Positions 22,308 through 38,032 of a stretch of DNA of 64,000 bases are shown here, in pieces. This DNA is from Gongronella butleri (lineage: Eukaryota; Mucoromycota; Mucoromycetes; Mucorales; Cunninghamellaceae), in NCBI GenBank assembly GCA_025201375.1, contig JAIWZP010000023.1, forward strand, positions 372,001 through 436,000. The letters run 5' to 3'. The first letter of the stretch is position 1, and every line of letters begins with the position of its first letter. Under the pieces are notes generated by a model that did not search any database, was not told where the DNA came from, and worked only from the letters and a program-made list of their open reading frames with translations. Made by a program: the position numbers and the translations under genes.

Positions 22308-23767
22308 CCGTGAGCTGAGAAGAAAGGAGGCATCGTTAGATGAAATGAAAGCGATGGCCATCTCTTTTGTTTCTCACGTGGAAAAAATGATTGCCCCTGA
22401 CCCTGAATCTCGCTCTCGGTCATGCAGTCCCCCCGAATCCAGATGGAGAAATGACCCGTCAATGGGGCAGAAATTTGATTGATTACAGTAGCTTCATTTT
22501 TTTTATCACGTCGTTCCATGACACATTGGGACCTTGGGTTTGCCCTGACAGATGGCACGCGGTCTCTGTGCCTCCCCCCTCTTGCGTTCCATCGTTGGCT
22601 TGCGCAACACATGTGAAGTTTTAACTTGTGAGAGGGGGGGAGGGGGACAAGCGAGGCTTTTATGAATTCCGGGGCGCTATCATATGGTTTTTAAGAGGCG
22701 GTTTGCGCCCAACCATTATATAAAAAAAACGTGGATGATCACTCCGCTTCAATTTTGGCCTTGCACAAAGAATGGACGGTCCATTCATGGGCTCCTTGTT
22801 GCGCCATATGGTTGGCGCATCGCCATGGTTTACGCCTGAGGGTGCGTGTTTCATTCGGAATCACTACGATAGGCAAAGTGCCGATGGGACGCCCAAACGT
22901 GGCGGGCGCGCTGCAAGAGAAGATCATGCTCAATTTAAGAGGGACAGATGAGGCGGTTGTTTGTTTTTGACAGGAATTGGTAAGCCCGAGCAATCCTCCT
23001 CTTTTTTTTATCAAAAAAAAAAAAAAGATGGGGGGAGGGTGTTTCATGGACAGTGGTCTCGACCACAAAATATAAAAGAGGAGCGACGCGACCCCCTGTG
23101 CCCCCCCCTCACCAACATCGATGAATCAGGGTGCGACCGCTGGGGTCCACCCTATATTTAGAAGTTGGTGTTACCCTGTCAAGTCTGGGTGCTTTGTTTG
23201 GCGCACTCCAGGTTGACATCTTTTTGGTCATCTTGCCTTCTGACTCCCCCATTTTTCAGTCAACATTTGAAAAAGCAGAAAAAAGAGGCATCGGCACTGG
23301 AAAAAAAAAAGAAAAAAGAAAAATGGGGGTGCAGGCACGTCGGGCGGCCGCGATGGGTGCGATGGGGTTACGGGAATGGCAGAAAAAAAAAAGGCGGAAA
23401 GCAAGGATAGCAAGGAGAAAAGAGATTGTGGTCGTGTCAATTGTAGTGAGAAGGGCCTAGCACAAGGACGCCGTGCCCCCCCCCTTCGCTCTCTCTCTGT
23501 CGGCTCGGAAAGAACGAGATGGGGGATGGGTCTTAGCGCGCCTTTGCGCTCGCGCCCTGAGCAACCTTATTTTTCTTTTTTGTGCGAGTGTGTCGTTTCG
23601 GGAGTTGGCACGACTCTCTTGTCGGGATGAGCACCTCACACAAATCTAGAACAAAAGGTATAAAAGAGAGCGGGCGATCCTTTTTTTTTTTTATTCATCT
23701 TTTTTTCTTCTACCATTGTTCCCTTTTTTTTTTCCCTCGTCTTTTTTTTTTTTTTTTGATTCATTGC

Positions 23768-24577
23768 ATGATGTCGCGACGCGTTCAATCCACACGACCA
23801 ACAAGGCCCATGACGCCATTGACGGAGGAGAACATTTGCAAGATGAACGAGCTGTCTGACTCGATGGTTTCGTTGCAGCAAGAGTCGATCCGGCGGTATT
23901 ATGGGCAATCCGGCGAGCAGCAGGCATTGGATCGACATTTGCCAGTGCCCACGCCGACGGCGCTTGGTTTGGCGCCGCCACCACGCCCTCGTCGGCAGCG
24001 CAAAACATCCAAGGACATTGTGATGGAATCGCCGCGATCGGCGACCTTTCCTTACCACAATGACGACCACTTTTTGCCGACGGCGGAGCGCGCGTACACG
24101 CCTGCAGCGGCATCGGTGCGGCAAAAGAATGGGTCCATCTCGAGTCAGAGCATCTATTCGCAACGGTCGTGCATCACATCTGCACACTCGCCGGCAAAGT
24201 ATGAGCCTTTGGCCACCGTGCCGCGTCGTGCGTCCAGTGCGCCGCCTCAACCACCCAGACGCACCTTCCACGCGTCAACACCGTCGATTCTGCATGAGCG
24301 GTCGTCCGTCATTGACCACTTTGTGTCCAAATTGAGCGGATTGTTCTCATCAAAGAAGCGCAAACACTCGGCGGACCACACTTCGCAGGCCATTGACAAC
24401 AATGGCCACTCCTCAAAACAGCAAGAGCAAGAGCAAGAGGCGCTGCGCGCCGCGCCCACGCCCTACCCAAGAGGTTCCATCCGGTCTACGCGCACCGCGT
24501 CACGTCAGCCTGTCTGGTTCACACAATATTCCATGAACCCGCCACCACCAAAAACCATGGTCATGACCGCCGCCTAG
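23768..24577 (+). CDS. Unrecognised basic, disordered protein (269 aa)
   Basis: Single-exon gene starting at ATG 23768 (MMSRRVQSTRP) right after a T/C-rich leader, ending TAG at 24577, with an AATAAA at 24822-24827. It is rich in Ser, Pro, Arg and Gln with few hydrophobic stretches. Visible pieces: a short helical segment EENICKMNELSDSMVSLQQE near the N-terminus; PPRPRRQRK around residue 75; VIDHFVSKLSGLFSSKKRKH near 190, an amphipathic helix followed by a basic NLS-like patch; QQEQEQEA; and a conserved-looking end QPVWFTQYSMNPPPPKTM. Codon use resembles neighbouring genes, so it is likely real. I do not recognise a family and assign no function. Confidence 0.7.
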   Translation: MMSRRVQSTRPTRPMTPLTEENICKMNELSDSMVSLQQESIRRYYGQSGEQQALDRHLPVPTPTALGLAPPPRPRRQRKTSKDIVMESPRSATFPYHNDDHFLPTAERAYTPAAASVRQKNGSISSQSIYSQRSCITSAHSPAKYEPLATVPRRASSAPPQPPRRTFHASTPSILHERSSVIDHFVSKLSGLFSSKKRKHSADHTSQAIDNNGHSSKQQEQEQEALRAAPTPYPRGSIRSTRTASRQPVWFTQYSMNPPPPKTMVMTAA

Positions 24578-24821
24578 ATGGCTTTTTTTTTTTTTTTTTT
24601 TTTGATCGTTTCCCTCAATTCCTCCTCTTTTGTATCATAACGCATCTTGCTCTCTCTCGCCCTATTCCGCGCTGAGCACGGCCCGTCCCACGTTGCTTGC
24701 CACCCTCTTTGTACATGAACCTTTAGGACAATCCGTCGCCCCCACTTTTTTTTTTTGACACCCCTTCCCCCCGCCCATTGAGTATATATTATCACCCCCG
24801 TATATCATAAATAGCATAATC

Positions 24822-24827
24822 AATAAA
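24822..24827 (+). terminator. AATAAA poly(A) signal
   Basis: Canonical hexamer 245 nt downstream of the 269-aa gene's stop. Confidence 0.45.
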
Positions 24828-25350
24828 AAAAAAAATCCATTGAATGGCCCATCATCCGTATCTCAGGAAGCCCGATCGCCTGAAGGGTGTTTCTATTTTT
24901 TTTTTTTTTGTTTCCTTTCCCCCGCGCCCAATGGCCATTTAAGGTTAAAGGGACCCAAAGGAGAACTCATCGATAGTGAAAAGGTTTTTTTTTTTTTTGT
25001 TGTCGGGGAAATGTGTCAAGACGACCAAAAGGCGAGTTGCCGCATTTGAAAGCTCCCAAGTTTTTGTGCAATGTCTTGCAAGCTCTATAAATGGCGTCTC
25101 CGAGAATGGCAAAGAGCGGCTGCTATGGTCTTTTTTATCATCGATTGGCTGAGCTTGGGGCTGCCCTTGTGCAATTGTTCCTGAAAGGATGGATCCGGGT
25201 GCGCTGGGCCTCGCTTGTCCCCCTTGTTCTGCCGTGCGCCCCCCCCCCCCGCCTGCTTGGTCTTTTTCATCCTGCCCCAGCCCCCGCCCCTTTGTTCGTG
25301 TCATGTCGCAGCCGTCCAAAAGTGAAACGAGATGGGATGAACTGATGCGC

Positions 25351-25356
25351 TTTATT
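25351..25356 (-). terminator. AATAAA poly(A) signal for MCM6
   Basis: Minus-strand hexamer about 85 nt past the MCM6 stop. Confidence 0.55.
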
Positions 25357-25439
25357 ACGAGAAGGAAAAAAAATTACTTATATACATGGAAAAAAAAAGG
25401 AAAGCAATGGAGGATTGAAAAAGAAAAAACATGGGCCAT

Positions 25440-29147
<3,708 letters not shown>

Positions 29148-29865
29148 TGAAAAAAAAAGGGGAAGAAAAAAAGAGAGGGTCACAAAAAAAAAAGGGAAAA
29201 GAAAAAAAAATAGAACAAAAACACGAAAACGCATCAACACGAAACTTTTTGTTTTGGGCAAAAAGCGTGACGCTTCTGGCATTGAGACTCCGCACAGCCC
29301 GGGCGGTGATTGGCTGGCCGCCAAAAAAGGCAGAAAGCAATTTAAGCGTCCCACTTTTTTATTGTCGTCTTCGCACGGGTAAAAAGGGGCAAAGAGTGTC
29401 GTGCTGCACTGATCAACAAGCAATAGCAAGAAATAACCGCACCGAAATCACATAAAAAGGCGTGCAGCGTGCCATTGGGGCATCGACTGATAGATTCAAA
29501 AGGCGAATGAGAATTTTTTTGGTGGGTTACACAATGAGATGCGTGTGTGTGTGTTGCGGAGCAAAAAGGTCAAGCCAAAGAAAAAAAGGACGACGGGAAT
29601 TCCACGAATCGCTTTTCTTTCACTTGTTCCTTTGCACTTTTTTCTTTTTCTTTTTTGCATCCCAACCCTTTCCTTCCCTGTTCATCCTATCTCGCTCTTT
29701 CATCCTCTCACTCACTCTTCACCCTCTCCCCCCTCCTCTTTCCAGACTCTTTTCTTCTGTCTCTCTCTTTTTTTTCCAGGCGCACGCCCTCGTTTCATTC
29801 TTTTACCCCCTCCCCCCTTTTTTTCCCCCCCTCTCTCTTCTCTCTTTTTTTTTTGTGTGTGAACT
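29148..29865. promoter_or_regulatory. Bidirectional promoter between MCM6 and SSD1
   Basis: 718 nt. Each end is pyrimidine-rich on its own sense strand: minus-strand T/C tract at 29,150-29,225 before MCM6, and a 240-nt plus-strand CT tract at 29,618-29,857 before SSD1. The centre holds GATTGGCTGG (29,308 area), a CCAAT-type box in reverse. No ACGCGT cell-cycle box was seen. Confidence 0.5.
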
Positions 29866-32800
29866 ATGGATGATCAGCATCAGACGGCTCCCGAGAGCAC
29901 GCGTGGTCTGTTTGATCCACCCGACACGGTAAGCAAACAAGATGGAGGCATTGTTTTTCTAAAATTCGCTGGTTTTCTTACTTTTTTTTTCGCCCCCTCT
30001 TCTTTTTCCCTCGTTTTTTTTTTTTCTTCTTTTTTATAATAGATACCATTCCTTTCCGGCAACGATAAGCGTCTGTCTTTCCAGGGTCTGAACGAGCGCC
30101 ATTCGTTGCCGATTCAGCGTCGTCCTCGGTCACGTTCGTCTGTTTCCGCCGAGACGGTGCAAAGTGGGCAAGGCTTCCGACGCAGCTATCAGCCGCAACA
30201 AGGCGGCGGTGGCGGTAGTGGTGGTGGTGGCCATGGTGGGACATTTGGGTTGCAGCCATTGCCTGAAGAGCAGCCAATCCACCATCACCAACATCATCCG
30301 CAGCACCATCAGGGTCATGCGGGTCGACACGCGTCGTATGGCGGTCCACAAGGCGATAATAACAAGGGCGGGATGACGATGGACAACCTGCAGCACATGA
30401 TCAACACGCTCAAGACGATGCCTTCTCAAGAAAAGCACAAATCGGCGTCTTCTTCGAGCAGTCGTCGCACGTCGTCGTCGCTTTTGCGTCCGAATATTGT
30501 GATTGAAGAGGACGATCAAGGGGACGACGCGTCTGCACGTGCCGCTGCACTTGCCGAGGCCGAGGCCAAGTTGATGGGCACGTACAAGCGTCAAGATGTG
30601 GTGAATCCCGCGCCAACTTTGTCTCAACAAAAGCGATTGTCGCTTCAGCAGCTGCCTACATTGCAAGAGAACGCGGTGGTGGATTCCGTGAGCGCGTCGC
30701 GTCGTCAATCGCGTCGCATTCAATTCAACAAACCACTCAATCTCGACGAGGCCAAAAAGCATCATCATCGTTCGGCTTCTTATTCTTCGCTTGGTCAGAT
30801 AAACAGCCACAATGGAGGTCCTGAACCTCATGTCACGTCGTCCACGTCGTCTGCTTCTGCGGCCTCGTCGTCGTGGCGATCCAGCGCACCTCCCGCCAAC
30901 AGCCATCATCGCCATTCCATGGGCAGCAGCAGCATCAGCAGTGCCACAGGAGGCGGCAGCCTGTCGGTGCCTTCGTTCAACCTTGTCCCGTTCACGCCCA
31001 CACGCGTCAATTTCTCCAGGGACGACGCCAATCCGCACCAGCGCCGCCAATTGTTCATCCCGCATCTGCCCTTCAGTGCCCTGACCCCGCTCTTCCGCTC
31101 GCGCCAGCTCGTGCGCGGCATGCTCCGTGTCAACAAGCGCAATCGCAGCGACGCCTATGTGTCGTGCGAGGAATTGGACGCCGACATTTATGTGTGCGGC
31201 TCGCGTGATCGCAATCGCGCCCTCGAAGGCGATGTTGTGGCCGTGCGCCTTGTCGATGTCCAGCGCGTCCTTAGTGAGAAGAAGGAAAAGGAAGAAGCAA
31301 AGCTCAATCGCAACGGTGGCCAGGTCAAGGTGCGTCTGCCCGACGAAGAAGACGAGAATGAGATCATCTTTGGCGGCGACGACGATATCGAGACCGTCAG
31401 GCCCAAATATTGCGGCATGGTTGTCGCCATCCTCGAACGCGCTCAGAACCAGGTCTTTTCCGGCACCCTCACCCTGCGCCGCCCAAACAACAAGCGCGCC
31501 CAAGAGGACCAGCAACAACAACACCATCACCACCAGCAAGAGAAGCCCATGCAGGATCCCCCGCGCATCGTCTGGTTCAAGGCCGTCGACAAGCGCGTCC
31601 CCCTCATCGCCATCCCTATCGAACAAGTCCCCGCCGACTTTGTCGACCAGCACGAGGCCTATGCCGATCGTCTCTTTGTCGTAAGTAAAACAGAGAATAG
31701 AGAATAGAGAATTGGGGAATGGCAACGGCAATGGGACAGAAAATGAACTGGAAAGAATTGGGAGCGAAAAAAAAAGAAGAAAAAGATAAAGAAAAATGCT
31801 CATTTTCCCTTTTCCCTCAATCACCAGAGCTCCATCAAGCGCTGGCCCATCACGTCGCTGCATCCCTTTGGCACGCTCGAGCACGAGCTCGGCCCAATTG
31901 CCCATTTGGACGTTCAAACCATGGCCATCCTCGCCGACAACAATGTCACCCACACCGATTTCACCGACCAGGTGTACAAATGCCTGCCTTCCATTCCCTA
32001 CGACTTTTCCCCCGTCCCCACCGACCGCAGACGCGACTTTACCGGCATCCGTGCCTTTACTATTGATCCCGCCGGCTCCGATGGTAAATTAAAAAAGAAA
32101 AAAAAAAAAGAAAAACGAGCAGGGCTCATTGTTTTTCCCCCTCGAAACACTTAGTTTTGGATGACGCATTGACGATCCAGCGCGTCGGTGACGACACGTT
32201 CGAGGTGGGCGTGCACGTGAGCGACGTCACGTACTTTATCAAGGCCAATTCGCCGCTCGACAAGGAGGCGCGCGCGCGTGGTGTGCGTGTCGACCTCATC
32301 CACAAATCCGTGCCCATGCTCCCCGAGCCATTGACCCAAAACGTCACCAATCTTGTTCCCGACGAGACGCGCTTCTCGTTCTCCGTCGTGTGGAAACTCG
32401 ACTCAGAGGGCAAGATCCTCGACACCTGGTTCGGCAAGTCCATGGTCAAGTAAGAAATCTATTTTAATTTTTTTTGGGAAAAAATAATTTTTGTTGCTCA
32501 TTTTTGTTGCCTTTTTTTTTTCTTTCTTTCCCCAGGTCGCGCGCTCGCCTTTCTTACGAAGACGCGCAACAGGTGCTGGATGGCCACGCGCTCGAAAAAA
32601 TCGAGGACACGGAGCTGCGTGCGGGCATTTCTGCTGATATTCAGTCGCTGTATGCGATTGCCAGCCAGCTGCACGACCGGCGCTACACCAAGGGCGGTGC
32701 CATGCACCAGCAGCGCGAGCCGCTCGCGTTTACGTTTGCACACGACGTCATTGACAATGCGCATTGCATCCCTTCGCAGATCGGCGTTGCCAAAAAGATC

Positions 32801-33968
32801 GAGGCTGCCAAGGTCGTCAAGGAATTCTTGCTGCTGGCCAACACGTGCGTCGCGCAAAAGGTGTCGAGCCACATGCCCGAGCTTGCGCTGCTGCGCCGCC
32901 AACCGCGCCCGCTCGAGCGCAAGATCCTCGCGCTCCAAGACTATGCGCGCGACATGCTCGGTGTCCACATCAATGTCGACAATGCCCAGGGCCTCCAGCA
33001 ATCCCTCCAGGCCATCGACAACCCCCAACTCCGCAACATGGTCGCCGTCCTCTTGCTAAAGACCATGCAGCCGCCAAAATACTTTTGCACAGGCGTCCTC
33101 GACATTGTCAAATTCGCACACTACTCGCTCAATCTGCCCCTCTTTGCCCACTTTACCGCCCCGTCGCGCAGATTCGCAGACATTGTCGTTCACCGCCAAC
33201 TCGAGGCCACTCTCGCCAATGGTAAATTTTTATGAGGAAATTTTGGAGAATTTGGAGAAAAAAAAAAAAAAAAAAGAGGGCGCGTCTAACCTCGTTTCTT
33301 ACTCTACCATAGATCGCAACTTTTACTTGGACCGCGACACGGTGCACAAATTGGGCCAACATTGCAACGTGAAAAAGGAAGCGGCACTCGTTGCGCGCGA
33401 GCAGAGTGCTCAATTGTTCGCATCCATGTATCTCAACAGCATTGCCACGCCGCGCAACGTCGACGACCCCAGCATCCGCGTGTTGCAGCGTGAAGCCCTC
33501 GTGATTTCCGTGTTTGACGACTTTTTCGACGTCATGATCCCCGAGCTCAACATGGAGCGCCGCATCCACTTGGCCAACTTGCCCGTGTGGCGTCACGAAC
33601 TCGACCAATCGCGCCGCGCCCTCACCATGTTCTGGAAAAAGGGCGTCGACACGTCCACCGGCAGACAACCCACGTGTTCGCTGTCCGACGACGAGTACGA
33701 AGACTTTATCGACGATATTGGCACCACCGCTACCACCAATGGTACTACTACCACCACCAATGGCCAGCAGCAACACCCCGAGCCCACAAAGTCCTCCAAC
33801 AAGCGCCAGTCCATCATCCAGTCGCGCCTTTCCAACAGCACAGGCTTCAGCGTCGAACAATCGTCACAGACCATCAAGGCTCTCGACAAGGTCCGCATCA
33901 TCCTCACCATCGAAATGATGCACACACCGCCCTTGATCCGTGTCCTTGCCGCCAACCCTTACGCTTAA
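29866..33968 (+). CDS. SSD1: SSD1-like RNB-fold mRNA-binding translational repressor
   Basis: Cytoplasmic RNA-binding protein of the RNase II/Dis3 fold that binds mRNAs for cell-wall proteins and restrains their translation in yeast. Exons 29866-29928, 30043-31680, 31828-32083, 32155-32449, 32536-33221 and 33313-33968 (1197 aa). A disordered His/Gln/Ser-rich N-terminus (to about 340) precedes cold-shock-type domains (RQLFIPHLPFSALTPLFRSR onward) and the RNB domain. The catalytic loop reads DPAGSDVLDDAL; the usual D-[LI]-D-D is V-L-D-D (V653), so one metal-binding Asp is missing, as expected of a nuclease-dead Ssd1. The end, KVRIILTIEMMHTPPLIRV, is a typical SSD1 C-terminus. A second low-complexity patch (Thr/Asn/Gln) lies near 1130. 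It is divergent from MCM6. Confidence 0.95.
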
Positions 33969-34970
33969 GAGAAAAAACAAAAAAACGCGCGAAATCGCTG
34001 AAACCCCTCGCTTAAAACGCGTCAAAGCCCAGCAATACCTCCTCCCTTTTTTTCAACCTCTTGCTCCTCCCTTTTATAGGCGTCAATGCCTCGCCATGAC
34101 CACCCCTCCAATGGCTTCTTTTCTTTCTCAATTTGCATTTGTCTCCTCCGGTTCTCCCACTCTACACTTTTTTTCCCTCTTCTTTGCCTTCCCCTCCCCC
34201 CCCCATTTTTCTTTTCTGTGTCTCTCCCCTCTCCTCTATCCCCCTCTTTTTTCTTTTTCTATTTGTATACTCCCTGTTTCCCCGTTTACACGCGTCCTTT
34301 GCTGGTCGCCTCTCTCTTTTTCCTTCTCTTTTGTCTTATTTTTGTATAATTATCCATTTTCTGTTTGTATTTTGTTGATGTTCCCCCCCCAAAAAGAAAT
34401 AAAACGACGAACATGGACAACGTGATTCTCCTCGTTTGTGTCTTTGGAGACGTGATGGCAAAAAGCCGCGTGCCAAGGCTGCGCAATGACGCGTTTGCGC
34501 GCCCATCTGAATCCATTGAACTGAGGCAGGGCGCGCGATCAAATGAGCGTCCATTGACAACACCCTGCCCATCCAATGATTTGCCCGTCGGGCGCCCAGT
34601 GTCGCGTGTTCAATAACCATTTTTTATCAAAAAAGGGGAAAATGCGCCATTGCCTCATACCGCAGCACGGACTTTTTATCGCCTTGGGGGATCAGCCATT
34701 GCCATTTGCCATCGCCATCGCAACCATCAACCCCAAGACTCGCCCCGGACCTCATGGTGGTCTTTTTCAAATAAAGCATGGTGACGCGATGATACAGCCA
34801 AAATCGCGTGCTCGTGGCCACTGCAAGCCCTGGGCAAACTTGTTTGACATGCCGTTGGCATGCATTGAAAAAAAAATGATAATAATACGGGTTTAATATA
34901 TTTCAAAGAAAAAAAGGGGAAATAAAACAGATGGTAGGCGTGAATTCACAGGTAAAAAAAAAAGGCCTTT
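33969..34970. other. Convergent 3' spacer between SSD1 and glutathione peroxidase
   Basis: 1.0 kb. A long CT-rich stretch (34,040-34,350) looks like SSD1 3' UTR, ending with AATAAA at 34398-34403. The remainder shows no gene or RNA signature. Confidence 0.5.
34398..34403 (+). terminator. AATAAA poly(A) signal for SSD1
   Basis: Canonical hexamer 430 nt downstream of the SSD1 stop, at the end of a CT-rich 3' UTR-like tract. Confidence 0.5.
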
Positions 34971-35877
34971 TTACAAGAGCTTCTCAATCTCGGGCGCAAT
35001 GGACTTGGGTTCCGTAGTGGACGCAAAGCGCTTGACAACCTTGCCCTCGCGATCAACCAAGAATTTCTAAACACAGACACAAAAAAACCAAAAAAAGGAT
35101 GGATTCGTCACTTGGTCTCGGGTCTCGGGCAATGCCTGCCTCACACACGCTTGCTCCTCTTTTTCACACGATGCACGCTTACCTCAAAGTTCCACTTGAC
35201 GCGCTTCAGGCTAAAAAAAATAAAAAAAAAGTTCCCAGATCAGCATCAATTCTCTCCTCCCCCCTTGTTTCAACGCGTCCACGACCTACCCAAGGATACC
35301 AGGCTGCGACTCCTTGAGGTACTTGAACACGGGCGCCTCGTTATCGCCATTGACGTCGCTTTTAAAAAAAATCGCGTGAGTTTTATCGCGCTCGCACTGT
35401 CGTGCACATTGTTTTCCACATCTTACAGTTTGGCCGTCAGAGGGAACGTCACGCTCCAGTTGAGCGTGCAAAAGTTTTGAATATCCTCTTCGGTGCCGGG
35501 CTCTGTTTTTTTTAAAAAAAAAAAAATGGGTGTGAGAAGCGTTTTGCTCGCAAGTTCCATATGTTAAAACTCTACCTTGGCCGGCAAATTGGTTGCAGGG
35601 CGCACCAACAATGACAAAGTCCTTGTCCTTGTACTTTTGGTACAGCTCCTCCAAGCCGGCATACTGCTTGGTGAAGCCGCACTTGGACGCAACGTTGACG
35701 ACAAGGACAACCTACAAAAGATAACGACGTTTATTTTATGTTTTTACGCGTCGCCTTTTTTTTGCTTTTTTTTTTTTCGTTCTGTGTGTTGCTTACCTTG
35801 CCCTTGAGCTCATTCAAGTTCCAGTCCTGGTTCTTGATATTCTTGACGGTAAAGTCGAAAAAGTTTTTGGCAGACAT
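34971..35877 (-). CDS. Thioredoxin-dependent glutathione peroxidase (GPX3/HYR1-like)
   Basis: Reduces hydrogen peroxide and lipid hydroperoxides; the fungal Cys form is usually recycled by thioredoxin. Six exons: 35797-35877, 35576-35711, 35427-35502, 35290-35358, 35183-35210 and 34971-35066 (161 aa, the usual length). The peroxidatic Cys is C38 in ASKCGFT (Cys, not selenocysteine). The other catalytic tetrad residues are Q72 (NQFAGQEPG), W127 and N128 (KWNFEKF). C84 in NFCTLNW is at the position of the resolving Cys of yeast Gpx3. There is no signal peptide or peroxisomal tail, so a cytosolic location is likely. The leader before the ATG is a CA repeat on the sense strand. Very small exons (28 and 69 nt) are kept in phase. 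Confidence 0.95.
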
Positions 35878-36879
35878 AGTGGTGTGTGTGTGTGTGTTAA
35901 GAAAAAAAGTTGGAAAAGACAAAAAAAAAAAAAAAAAAAAAAAAAAAAAGCGCACCCTTCCCCCCAGCTTTTATAGTGCCACATCGTTGTCCAAAAAGAG
36001 TGAATGGTGCGATCGCTTGGGCCTAGTTTCGCATTGTTGCTGACTGGCAGCAATCGTGCTTACGGCGGCGCCCGTTCATTGGCCGCCCATGCCGTTCCGG
36101 GCCAATCAGCGTCGTGCATCCCGACGAATGGCACACATTACTAATTGCGTGCACTGTCCATGTCCACCATGGATTCCATTGAACCCCTAGGGATCCATCC
36201 AACATGAAATATTGCTTTCGCCAGAAACAGAAAAGACGCGTCATTGCCGCTTTTCTCGCGCGCACCGCGTCCGATCTCGATTTAAAAAAACTTGAGCGCA
36301 GCCACTGACACGCGCCTCCTTAAATGGACGTGCCACAAACGACCGGATCACGCCACGATTTTATGCACACCACCCATTTTCTTGTTTTTAATGTTTTTAA
36401 CGCGTTTCCACGACCCGTCACCAAAGGATGAGCTGCAACTAGATCATCAGAGTCTTTCTCATTATGTGCATGCGTCATTTTCGCGGTTGCCTGGCTCATC
36501 GCACCCATTTCTCGGTATGACACTTGCAAATTGCTCGTAAAATTGGACGTGTTGACGCATCTCTTCGCGGTGACTATACCTTGGCATCTCAAAATCCGGC
36601 GTCATGTTTTCAATGACGTCTGAAGGACCTTTTGAGCTCCTCATTTGACAGAAATCGAACAGGTGTGATGTCAACAAATAGCGACTGGGTTGGCTTTTCA
36701 GGTATTTTGAAACAAAGCTCCCCCAAGAACAGCCTAAACCAATGCATGTCAAGCTTACAAAACATGCTTTAACCTGGGTGGTCTCGTGAGGTACAATAAT
36801 AAATGACGAGCAACACCATGGATCCCGAGAAAAAGTTGTATTTGGAGCTTTTTAGTGTATTTTGGTCGTTTTTCAACAA

Positions 36880-37760
36880 AGTGACGGCTCGCCATGAAAT
36901 CCACTCGTTGGGTCGATAGAGGCATCCTTTGTCGTTCAAATGAGCCCACCCGCGAGCCTCCGCGATCCGTAAAAGACGCACCATCACCATTTTCAAAAAT
37001 CACGAATTTTCCAAGGAGAACCCTCGACCTCGGAAAACCGAGAAATTTAGGTCCCCAGATCACCATGCCAATCACACCATATGGTGGACACGCAGGTTTT
37101 ACCGACGGCAATGCACTAAAAACGGGTGGTCCATCGAACATCTTTTGGCGAAAAATGGGTTTACAAGTTTATTTTCGACCCAAGGTCAAGTCGACGAATA
37201 CTGACCGCCATGTGTTGAAACACAGGTCAACGGAAAGAGCTCGACCGGGCGCGTTTGTGGATATCCATGATAACAAAAAATGATACAAGCTCACGCGAGC
37301 CGCACGCGATTTTAAAATTTGCTGGTGAGCTTGCACGCATCATCCTTGTCGCTGCCGTTATTGTTCGCGCCGCTTGATCTCATCAAAATGATGCATCGAG
37401 AGCACGACTTTCTGATGGACACGTCGGCACTCCATTAAGACGCGTTTCGGACGCGCCATTTGACTTTTTAAGTTTAACCTCAAATTGTTCATTGCTCGGC
37501 AACGAGCAGATGAAGCATGCTCGTTTTTGCCATTTTCTGTCGTTTCTCCATCCGATGCATCTTGTATGTGAGTTTGGTGTCATTTGAGGAACCCATGTTT
37601 TCAATTTTCGTCCGAGGGCTCGAAATGGCTCATTTGTCGGTTTGCGTGCTGCGTGTCCAAATGACCAGTGCCTAGGTGCAAATTAAGTGCCATTGGTGGT
37701 TTCTAGCGTGCTTGTTCATTCTGGAACGCGTTTCGCGGCAATGGCCGTGTCTGGATCGTG
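36880..37760 (+). repeat. Dispersed repeat family B, best-preserved copy (with 48.3 kb)
   Basis: About 880 bp colinear with 48,270-49,130. Shared blocks in order: ATTTTCCAAGGAG / CCTCGACCTCGG, TTTTGGCGAAAAAT, ACGCGTTTCGGA with TTTAAGTTTAACCTCA, GTCGTTTCTCCAT, GAGGGCTCGAAATGGCT, and TTTCTAGCGTG. No long ORF or terminal repeats were found. Confidence 0.7.
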
Positions 37761-37964
37761 AACAAAAAAAGAACAATGTACAAAAATGGCCACGTCTTTA
37801 GGTTTCCTCTCGAAATCCTCGCCATGGATGATCCTAAATTGGATGTTGGTGATGGGGACGTGGCGAGAAATCGACGAGACCATCTTTTTTTCTCGACGAT
37901 TGGCAAGCTCTTTTTTTTTTTTTTTTTTTTTGAGATCCGCGTGGCATTAAACCAAAATGTGCCT

Positions 37965-37970
37965 TTTATT
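37965..37970 (-). terminator. AATAAA poly(A) signal for RRN7
   Basis: Minus-strand hexamer 63 nt past the RRN7 stop. Confidence 0.6.
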
Positions 37971-38032
37971 CATAGCGAATTCAGTTTACAGGTGTCTTGC
38001 AGGGCCAAGATGGGTATTCACTTGTTTCTTTT

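Larger units (their letters stand above)
16273..23767. other. 7.5 kb gene-poor repeat island
   Basis: AT-rich stretch upstream of eIF4G with no recognisable intact gene. It contains a copy of repeat A (17.45-17.89 kb), two MITEs (18.94-19.14, 20.82-21.02 kb), a possible degenerate protein-coding relic (19.58-20.10 kb), a copy of repeat B (21.2-22.0 kb) and many TGATACAGTA words in both orientations. 22.0-23.7 kb shows only homopolymers and a T28-type run near 22,276-22,304; nothing else was recognised. eIF4G's promoter must lie in the first few hundred bases. Confidence 0.6.
24578..25439. other. Convergent 3' spacer
   Basis: 862 nt between the ends of the 269-aa gene (+) and MCM6 (-). Contains poly(A) signals for both sides, long T runs (24,583-24,603; 24,896-24,910; 24,984-24,998) and nothing else recognised. 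Confidence 0.5.
35878..38032. other. 2.2 kb spacer with repeat family B
   Basis: Contains the GPX promoter (an A32-type run at 35,920-35,949 and a GT repeat at 35,880-35,898), then AT-rich DNA without genes. Family B occupies about 36.88-37.76 kb. RRN7's poly(A) signal is near 37,967. ORFs here are short and repeat-derived. Confidence 0.6.

Noticed and set aside
29462..29932. 156-aa Phe/Ser/Pro-rich ORF in the SSD1 leader
   Set aside because: It is a translation of the CT-rich 5' leader; composition is purely tract-driven.
30130..31953. 607-codon minus-strand ORF opposite SSD1
   Set aside because: Long only because the SSD1 exon has few antisense stops; the plus strand encodes clear SSD1 domains with matched splice sites.
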